Source: JAYRZB01 sp041916675 (GTDB taxonomy: Bacteria; Pseudomonadota; Alphaproteobacteria; Rhizobiales; Devosiaceae). From it: a DNA stretch of 64,000 bases. The stretch lies in contig JAYRZB010000005.1 of NCBI GenBank assembly GCA_041916675.1, forward strand, positions 62,001 to 126,000. Direction: 5' to 3'. A model generated the notes under the pieces. That model did no database searches, had not been told where the DNA came from, and saw only the letters and a program-made list of their open reading frames with translations. Both the position numbers and the translations under genes were made by a program. This document shows positions 58,722 through 64,000 of the stretch, one piece after another; the first letter of the stretch is position 1, and each line of letters starts with the position of its first letter.

Positions 58722-59414
58722 TCAGGCGTCGTCGTCATCGCTGGCCGGGGGCGTGTATTCACGCACCGAAAGCACATTGGCCAGCGGAATGCGGGTTTTG
58801 CCCACCAGCAGCACGGGTTCCTTGCCGGAGAGGTCGACGCTGGTCACCTTGCCGACCGCCTCGGTGGTCACCGGGATCAGGTTGTTCTCGGCATCGCGGG
58901 CCTGGATTTCAATGGAATACTTGCCGTTCGGCTTGGGGTTGCCGTCGCTGCCGATGCCGTTCCAGTTATAGGCGCGCGGCCCGGCCTCAAGCCCCGGCGC
59001 GGTTTCCTGGAACACCACGTTGCCCTTGTCATCCTTGACGGTCACAGTGATGGAGTCGGCGGTGTCCTTGAGGTTGAAGGCCCAGGTGGCGCCCTCGGAT
59101 GTCAGGTCGGCGACCTTGCCCGAGGATGTCACTTCCTTGCCGATATAGGAGACCGCCTGAACGTTGCTGGCGTTCTGGGTGGTCTGCATCATGGCTTCGA
59201 GGAAGTCATTGGTCTTAAGCTGCTGCTCAACGCCGGTGAACTGCACCAGTTGCTGGGTGAACTGGTTGGTGTCGAGCGGATCAAGCGGGTTCTGGTACTT
59301 GAGCTGGGTGGTCAGCAAGGACAGGAAGGTGTCGAAGTTGTCCGCAATGGTCTGCCGTGTCGAGGCCTGGCTCGATGTGGCACTGGAAGTTCCCGAAACG
59401 CCGCTGACGGCCAT
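58722..59414 (-). CDS. flgD: Flagellar hook capping protein FlgD
   Basis: Scaffold that caps the growing hook, 230 residues. The N-terminal export/assembly region has TIADNFDTFLSLLTTQLKYQNPLDPLDTNQFTQQLVQFTGVEQQLKTN, a strong FlgD signature; the rest is an Ig/tudor-like beta domain (GATWAFNLKDTADSITVTVKDDKGNVV) ending in an acidic DDDDA tail. It follows fliK by 9 bases, so both are probably expressed from the sigma-54 promoter. Confidence 0.94.
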   Translation of the reverse strand: MAVSGVSGTSSATSSQASTRQTIADNFDTFLSLLTTQLKYQNPLDPLDTNQFTQQLVQFTGVEQQLKTNDFLEAMMQTTQNASNVQAVSYIGKEVTSSGKVADLTSEGATWAFNLKDTADSITVTVKDDKGNVVFQETAPGLEAGPRAYNWNGIGSDGNPKPNGKYSIEIQARDAENNLIPVTTEAVGKVTSVDLSGKEPVLLVGKTRIPLANVLSVREYTPPASDDDDA

Positions 59415-59423
59415 GATACGCTC

Positions 59424-61070
59424 CTACACAAACAGATTGACGCCACTCGCGCTCGCGCTGCCGCGATAAAGCGATGTGGCAATGGTGGAAACCGGCTCAT
59501 CCTCGCCGCTGTCGCTCGACCCCGGGCCGCCAAAATCAAAACCGGGCTCGTTCCGGCTCCCCTGATCCTGGCGGGCGAAGGGGTTCTGCTTGAGCGAGAA
59601 TTCAAGATTGGTCTTGGAAGAATCCAGCCCGGCCTGAGACAGGGCCTTTTCGAGCGCGCGCTGATCGCGCTGCAAGAGATCGAGGGTTTCGGCGCGCTCC
59701 ACCGTCAGACGGGCGTTCAGGGTGCCCTTGTGGTCGATTTCCATGCGCACGTCGATGCGGCCAAGCTCGGCCGGGTCGAGGCGGATCTGGAAGCGGTTGT
59801 GACCGTCGGTGACGTGGCGCACGATCTCGAACGCCATCTGGGGAATGTTCACCTGCGTATGCGGGCTCTGATAAGCAGCCTGCACGGCACGCAGGCCGGG
59901 GGCGAGCTCGGTCCTGGCGGCGGGCACGATTCCGGTATTGGCCTGTGGCGCAGTCGGAGCCGGGTCGGCGGCGGCATCGGCCTGGGCCAGCGTGGGGGCT
60001 GCGGTGTCGGCGCGCTGGCGCATGGGCTCGGCGGCCGGCTTGTCGGTTTCGGGCCGGGCGGTGGCCGGAGTGGCGCGCAGCACGATTTCGGGCTCTTCGA
60101 GCACCGGCTCGTCGGGCTTTGCCTCAGCCTTGACCGGCGCAATCACCTCGGGCGTATCAAGCGTTGGCGCTGCAAAGGGCTGAGCCGGGGCCACCGGCTT
60201 ATCGGGCGCCTTGCCGGCTAGGAGTGTTGTCAGGGCAGCGTCGGCGTCGCCCGATGTCAGGTTCAGGGCGGCATCGAAGCCGAGCTTGGTCAACACCTCG
60301 GCGTTGGCCCGCGCGGCCTGCAGGTTTTCGGCAAGGGTCTTGAGGCGGGCCGACAGTTCCGTTTCGCTGGCGCCAAGCGCCTTGGCCAGGTCGGCCAGCT
60401 TCTGGGTCAGGGCATCGAGTTCATTGGCGGGCGGGGCGGCCGCGGCCGCATCGCCGCCGCTGCCGGCTGGGGCTGTGCCGAGGAGCGCTGCCAGCCGGGC
60501 GCTGAGCTCGGCGCCATCGCCGCCCTCGGGGCCAAAGCTGTTGACCGGCATGCCCATGAGTTGGGCCAGGGCCTCGAGACCGTCATTGACCTGTTGGGTG
60601 AGGGCGGGATCGGGCGTTTCGCCCCGCGCCAGAACCTGCTGCAGCGCGCTGAGGGCGTCGATGATGCCAGCGAGCAGATCTGCCGGATCGGTCTTGTCCC
60701 CATCAGCCTCCACGGCATCGGTGGTTTCGGTTTCAAAGGCGGGCAGGGCGGCAAGGGTCAGGTCGCCCGGGTTTTCGGCAAAGTTTTCGGCGCTTGCGTC
60801 CGTCGTGCCGGGCACAAGGCCTGCCAGTTGACCGAGCATGGCCTGATAAGCCGCGAGATCGGTTTGTGCTTCACCGACGGCAAATTGGGGTGCAGGTTCG
60901 GCAGCAAAGGCCGATTTCAGCACCATACCCTCGGGTGCGCCGGCATTGGCGGCAAAGCCCATCAGAGTAGCAAAGGCGTCGCCGGTCGACTGGTCCGCGC
61001 CCGGCTGGCTGCCCGGCACGATGGGGGCGGGCATGGCTTGCGGGCTGATGGCGGTAAAGTTTGAGCTCAC
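59424..61070 (-). CDS. fliK: Flagellar hook-length control protein FliK
   Basis: Molecular ruler that stops hook growth and switches export specificity. About 548 residues: a long Ala/Pro-rich, flexible N-terminal ruler (1-400) and a folded C-terminal domain with RFQIRLDPAELGRIDVRMEIDHKGTLNARLTVERAETLDLLQRDQRALEKALSQAGL, the FliK hallmark. The start is inferred as GTG 61068-61070: a sigma-54 promoter at 61115-61130 predicts transcription near 61104, leaving no ribosome site for the TTG at 61097. Confidence 0.88.
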   Translation of the reverse strand: MSSNFTAISPQAMPAPIVPGSQPGADQSTGDAFATLMGFAANAGAPEGMVLKSAFAAEPAPQFAVGEAQTDLAAYQAMLGQLAGLVPGTTDASAENFAENPGDLTLAALPAFETETTDAVEADGDKTDPADLLAGIIDALSALQQVLARGETPDPALTQQVNDGLEALAQLMGMPVNSFGPEGGDGAELSARLAALLGTAPAGSGGDAAAAAPPANELDALTQKLADLAKALGASETELSARLKTLAENLQAARANAEVLTKLGFDAALNLTSGDADAALTTLLAGKAPDKPVAPAQPFAAPTLDTPEVIAPVKAEAKPDEPVLEEPEIVLRATPATARPETDKPAAEPMRQRADTAAPTLAQADAAADPAPTAPQANTGIVPAARTELAPGLRAVQAAYQSPHTQVNIPQMAFEIVRHVTDGHNRFQIRLDPAELGRIDVRMEIDHKGTLNARLTVERAETLDLLQRDQRALEKALSQAGLDSSKTNLEFSLKQNPFARQDQGSRNEPGFDFGGPGSSDSGEDEPVSTIATSLYRGSASASGVNLFV

Positions 61071-61114
61071 GGGCGGAACGGCCTTTACTGAATACAATAA
61101 TCCATCCCCAGCAA

Positions 61115-61130
61115 TGCAATCTCGGTGCCA
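61115..61130 (-). promoter_or_regulatory. Sigma-54 promoter of fliK-flgD
   Basis: On the minus strand TGGCAC-CGAGA-TTGCA matches the -24/-12 consensus TGGCACG-N4-TTGCW at all but one position. The predicted start is near 61104. FlbD, the likely activator, is encoded at 52244-53614. Confidence 0.75.
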
Positions 61131-61334
61131 ACTGCGGGGGCGACAGAAACGTTAGGATTGGCAAGGGTTTGGCGGATTCATTCGAGGTTACTCGTCCGGC
61201 AACAGTTCCAAAGCGCGGGGCAGAAAGCGCCGCCGACCGGCAAAAGCTGCCGGGTGCAGCCCGGCTTGCCGCAGGAGCGGAAAAGGCGTAAATCGGCGCC
61301 TTCCGCTGGCCCTTGAACCCAACCGGACACAAAG

Positions 61335-62486
61335 ATGGACCTGAACTCGCTTGATATCGCCAAGCGCCCCGAAGACACGCGCGTTGTTGTCGCGATGTCT
61401 GGGGGCGTTGATTCCTCGGTTGTTGCCGGGCTGCTGGCCCGCGAAGGCTATGATGTTGTGGGGGTAACCCTGCAGCTTTACGACCACGGCGAGGCCACCC
61501 ACCGCAAAGGCGCGTGCTGCGCTGGTCAGGACATCCACGATGCCCGCCGCGTGGCGGCAGCGCTCAACATTCCGCACTATGTGCTCGACTACGAAGAGCG
61601 CTTCAAGAACGCGGTGATGCGCCCGTTCGCCAATGCCTATCAGCAGGGTGAAACGCCGGTGCCGTGCATTGCCTGCAACCAGAGCGTGAAGTTTGTCGAC
61701 CTGATGGAGGTGGCCCGCGACCTGGGCGCCGATGTGCTGGCCACCGGGCACTATGTGCAGTCGCGGCTCGAAGATGGGCGGCGCCGTCTCTACCGCCCGG
61801 TCGATTCCAATCGCGACCAGACCTATTTCCTGTTTGCCACCACCGAAGAACAGCTCGATTTCCTGCGTTTTCCGCTCGGGGGCATGAGCAAGGACGAAGT
61901 GCGCGAGCACGCGCGCTCCATGGGGCTCGAGATTGCCGAAAAGCACGACAGCCAGGACATCTGCTTTGTGCCGCAGGGCAAATATGCCGATGTGATCCGC
62001 AAGATGTATCCCGAGGCCATGGCCGGCGGGCAGATTGTGCATCTCGATGGAAGGGTGCTGGGCCACCATGATGGCATCGTCAACTATACCGTCGGGCAGC
62101 GCCGTGGATTGGGGATCGCTTCGGCCGAGCCGCTTTATGTGATCAAGCTCGACCACAAGACCGGGCGGGTGATTGTGGGGCCGCGCGAGGCGCTGATGAC
62201 GCGCACGGTGCGCCTGCGCGACGTCAACTGGCTGGGCGCAGAAAAGCTCGAGGCGCTGGCCGGGGGCAATGGCATGGCGCTCGAGGTCAAGGTGCGTTCG
62301 ACCCGCGCCCCGCAGCAGGCCGCGATTGCCATGGTTGACGGGCAGGTGCTGGTGACCCTGTTTGACGGGGAATATGGCATTTCACCCGGGCAGGCCTGCG
62401 TGTTCTACGCCGATGACAGCCCGACCTCGGAAGTGCTTGGTGGCGGATTTATCGCCGAAGCGGTGCCGACGGCGCTGGTGGCTTAA
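61335..62486 (+). CDS. mnmA: tRNA 2-thiouridylase MnmA
   Basis: Adds sulfur to U34 of tRNA for Lys, Glu and Gln, 383 residues. The PP-loop is AMSGGVDSS near residue 22, with the active cysteines at CCAGQDIHDARR-adjacent PVPCIACNQSVKF and DSQDICFVPQGKY. Downstream LDGRVLGHHDGIVNYTVGQRRGLGI and the C-terminal beta-barrel fit the family. It is not linked to the flagellar genes. Its stop overlaps the stop of the convergent small membrane protein. Confidence 0.96.
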   Translation: MDLNSLDIAKRPEDTRVVVAMSGGVDSSVVAGLLAREGYDVVGVTLQLYDHGEATHRKGACCAGQDIHDARRVAAALNIPHYVLDYEERFKNAVMRPFANAYQQGETPVPCIACNQSVKFVDLMEVARDLGADVLATGHYVQSRLEDGRRRLYRPVDSNRDQTYFLFATTEEQLDFLRFPLGGMSKDEVREHARSMGLEIAEKHDSQDICFVPQGKYADVIRKMYPEAMAGGQIVHLDGRVLGHHDGIVNYTVGQRRGLGIASAEPLYVIKLDHKTGRVIVGPREALMTRTVRLRDVNWLGAEKLEALAGGNGMALEVKVRSTRAPQQAAIAMVDGQVLVTLFDGEYGISPGQACVFYADDSPTSEVLGGGFIAEAVPTALVA

Positions 62487-62662
62487 GGGCTGACTGGTGC
62501 AGCCGTGCCATCGGTGGGGCGCGCCACTTCCTTGACGGCCTGATAGCCGCTGAGGCCGCCAAAGATCGAGGCGAATATTGTCGCCAGCGCCAGAAGGATG
62601 AAAAACAACAGCAGCAGGCGCGAGCGCGTCAGCTTGAAGGGGCTCAGTTTTTCCTCGGTCAT
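62483..62662 (-). CDS. Small single-span membrane protein
   Basis: 59 residues: a charged N-terminus (MTEEKLSPFKLTRSR), one membrane helix at about 16-38 (LLLLFFILLALATIFASIFGG) and a short polar tail. It is unrecognised. The ATG preceding the helix was chosen. The stop codon shares the TTAA at 62483-62486 with the mnmA stop, so the genes meet tail to tail with no spacer. Confidence 0.6.
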   Translation of the reverse strand: MTEEKLSPFKLTRSRLLLLFFILLALATIFASIFGGLSGYQAVKEVARPTDGTAAPVSP

Positions 62663-62814
62663 GGCGGTCTCCGGCAATGGAGTTGATGTACGCCGAAGGG
62701 CCGGTGCTGTCACCGGAGCAAATTTTCTGCGAATCTCACCCAAGGATTGCATCGGCAGCAGCGTCCAAGCTTTAGTGACGGCCCTGAGTCTGTCGAGGTG
62801 GTCTGATCCGCGCC

Positions 62815-63360
62815 ATGCCGCAAGCCTTTGTTGATGAGAGTGGGGTGGCGCCCGAAAGCCTGGTGCTGCTCGCCCAGCGCGGGGACAGGGCAGCGTTTGC
62901 CGAACTGATCGGCCAGCACTACGACCTGATCTACCGCACGGCCTATAAATGGTCGGGCAACCGCAGCGATGCCGAAGACATTGCCCAGGATGTCTGCGTC
63001 AAACTGGGCAGCGTTCTGGGATCGTTTGACAACCGCTCGGCGTTTTCGAGCTGGCTCTACCGCATCACGCTGAATGCGGTGCGCGACATGCAAAGGGCGC
63101 GCACGCGGCGCGGCAGGCATGTGGATGCGCTGGCCCAGGTGAGCCCGGAAGACTATCCGCCCGACCAGGAGGATGCGACCGCGGCCCGCGAACTCTGGGC
63201 TGCCGTGCGCGCCCTGCCCGAAAAGCAGCGCGATGCGGTGCTGCTGATTTATGTCGAGGACCTCAACCACGCCGCGGCCGCCGACATCATGGGGTGCAAG
63301 GAAACCACCGTCTCCTGGCACATTCACGAAGCAAAAAAGACCCTGAGGGGACTTTTATGA
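62815..63360 (+). CDS. ECF-type RNA polymerase sigma factor
   Basis: 181 residues. Region 2 is visible as AAFAELIGQHYDLIYRTAYKWSGNRSDAEDIAQDVCVKLG and region 4 as LPEKQRDAVLLIYVEDLNHAAAADIMGCKETTVSWHIHEAKKTLR. It would direct a small stress or envelope regulon. Its TGA overlaps the ATG of the next gene (ATGA), which is therefore its probable partner or regulator. Confidence 0.9.
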   Translation: MPQAFVDESGVAPESLVLLAQRGDRAAFAELIGQHYDLIYRTAYKWSGNRSDAEDIAQDVCVKLGSVLGSFDNRSAFSSWLYRITLNAVRDMQRARTRRGRHVDALAQVSPEDYPPDQEDATAARELWAAVRALPEKQRDAVLLIYVEDLNHAAAADIMGCKETTVSWHIHEAKKTLRGLL

Positions 63361-64000
63361 GCAATGACATGCAGAATGATCCGCTGAGCCGCCTGAAATC
63401 GGCCCCCGTGCCACCCGCCTCCCCCAGCGCGCGCGAGCGGGCGCTGGCCGCGAGCCTTGTGGCGTTTGATGCCGCACAGAACGCGGATGCGAAAAAAACT
63501 TTGTCCCCGGCCCAAGGATCGGGCTGGCTCAACCGTCTCAAGTCCATGATCAACCCCAAGGAAGGGATCTGGACCATGGACATGCGTATTCCTCTCGGCA
63601 CTGCCGCCGTTGCCCTGCTGCTGCTGCCGCTCGGCTATCAGCTCTATAGTTCCACCGCGATTACGCCGGTGAGCACTGGAACCAACGAACTGACCGTTGT
63701 GACGGAGAACCAGCCGGTGCCACCGGTCGATGCGGCAAAATCGGAAGCGGTGGTGGACGAGAAAGACACCGAAATCCAGATGCTGCAGCCCCGCTTTGAC
63801 CCCAACCTGATTGATGGGGTTGAAAAGCCCGATGGTGCGGCCGGGACCATGGTGATGGCCGAGGAAAGCGCGCCGGTGGAAGCCCAGTCGATGGCGCTGG
63901 CGGTGGGCACCGTGGACCAGCCTGCCATTGTGAATGGCGATATGGAGCCGATGGCGCCCATGACCATGGCCGCCCCGCAGACCCAGGCGCGCACGATGGT
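63357..64000 (+). CDS. Membrane protein downstream of ECF sigma (3' end outside window)
   Basis: The frame is open from the ATG at 63357 to the right edge (214 codons shown). The N-terminal cytoplasmic part has SPSARERALAASLVAFDAAQ; one membrane helix follows at about residues 80-98 (IPLGTAAVALLLLPLGYQLY); then a Pro/Val/Glu-rich periplasmic segment. This resembles the N-terminus of Hyphomicrobiales proteins with a later von Willebrand A (YfbK-like) domain found behind ECF sigma genes; that domain is beyond the window. An anti-sigma role for the N-terminus is plausible but not shown. Confidence 0.6.
   Translation, partial: MSNDMQNDPLSRLKSAPVPPASPSARERALAASLVAFDAAQNADAKKTLSPAQGSGWLNRLKSMINPKEGIWTMDMRIPLGTAAVALLLLPLGYQLYSSTAITPVSTGTNELTVVTENQPVPPVDAAKSEAVVDEKDTEIQMLQPRFDPNLIDGVEKPDGAAGTMVMAEESAPVEAQSMALAVGTVDQPAIVNGDMEPMAPMTMAAPQTQARTM

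Noticed and set aside
58641..60221. 526-codon plus-strand frame with an AGGAGG just upstream
   Set aside because: The Shine-Dalgarno-like sequence is tempting, but the frame is the antisense of flgD and fliK and starts inside the flgD terminator hairpin.
1..64000. CRISPR arrays, insertion sequences, prophage, integrases, tRNA or rRNA genes
   Set aside because: No regularly spaced repeats, transposase or integrase motifs, or RNA-gene cloverleafs were seen.

Overview
The window is a high-GC chromosomal segment of an alphaproteobacterium. The evidence is a CtrA/ChpT/SciP cell-cycle circuit, GANTC (CcrM-type) sites near the ctrA promoter, a FlbD-controlled flagellar cluster, DUF1134 (EipA) and an Omp25/RopB-type barrel. 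Gene content fits Hyphomicrobiales (Rhizobiales), and a Devosia-like lineage is my best guess, held with low confidence. No rRNA, tRNA, CRISPR array, insertion sequence or prophage is visible.

Layout. 1-9.3 kb (+): Tol-Pal envelope operon (tolA 3' end, tolB, pal, cpoB), tilS, ftsH, glmM and an outer-membrane barrel preceded by a perfect CtrA box. 9.4-11.6 kb (-): a YcaQ/AlkX-like DNA glycosylase and an AzlCD exporter. 11.7-23.8 kb (-): an accessory block of ten tightly packed catabolic genes plus an upstream regulator. It contains a cytochrome P450 with its own [2Fe-2S] ferredoxin and reductase, a split PEP-synthase-like two-subunit kinase resembling phenylphosphate synthase, two paralogous HD phosphohydrolases, an aldehyde dehydrogenase, an SDR and a maleylacetate reductase. 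The regulator joins a MEDS-like sensory domain to a winged helix and a BTAD domain. This block is the best candidate for an undescribed system: I infer a P450-initiated aromatic (or hydroxylated hydrocarbon) pathway that passes through a phosphorylated intermediate.

24-29 kb: serine biosynthesis (serC-serA), an EamA transporter, purA. 29.3-35.5 kb: a large unrecognised membrane protein, then a thiamine locus (thiBPQ behind a TPP riboswitch, with divergent thiN). 35.5-40.4 kb: an intergenic stretch with repeats, rpoH, rluD with a head-to-head small membrane protein, a coiled-coil membrane protein and EipA. 40.5-45.4 kb: YHS protein, chpT, a single-domain response regulator, ctrA, fliI, fliJ. 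45.4-50 kb: PRC-barrel protein, a frameshifted acetyltransferase, L-serine dehydratase, and an AraC regulator with a small monooxygenase. 50.1-61.1 kb (-): fliF-fliG-fliH-fliN-flbD-flhA, a GST, sciP, and fliK-flgD behind a sigma-54 promoter. 61.3-64 kb: mnmA, a small membrane protein, an ECF sigma factor and a truncated partner gene.

The regulatory pieces form a coherent circuit. ChpT relays phosphate to CtrA; candidate CtrA boxes precede fliI, sciP and the outer-membrane barrel; SciP restrains CtrA; FlbD would act at the sigma-54 promoter of fliK-flgD. All functional statements come from reading the sequence; no database search was run.
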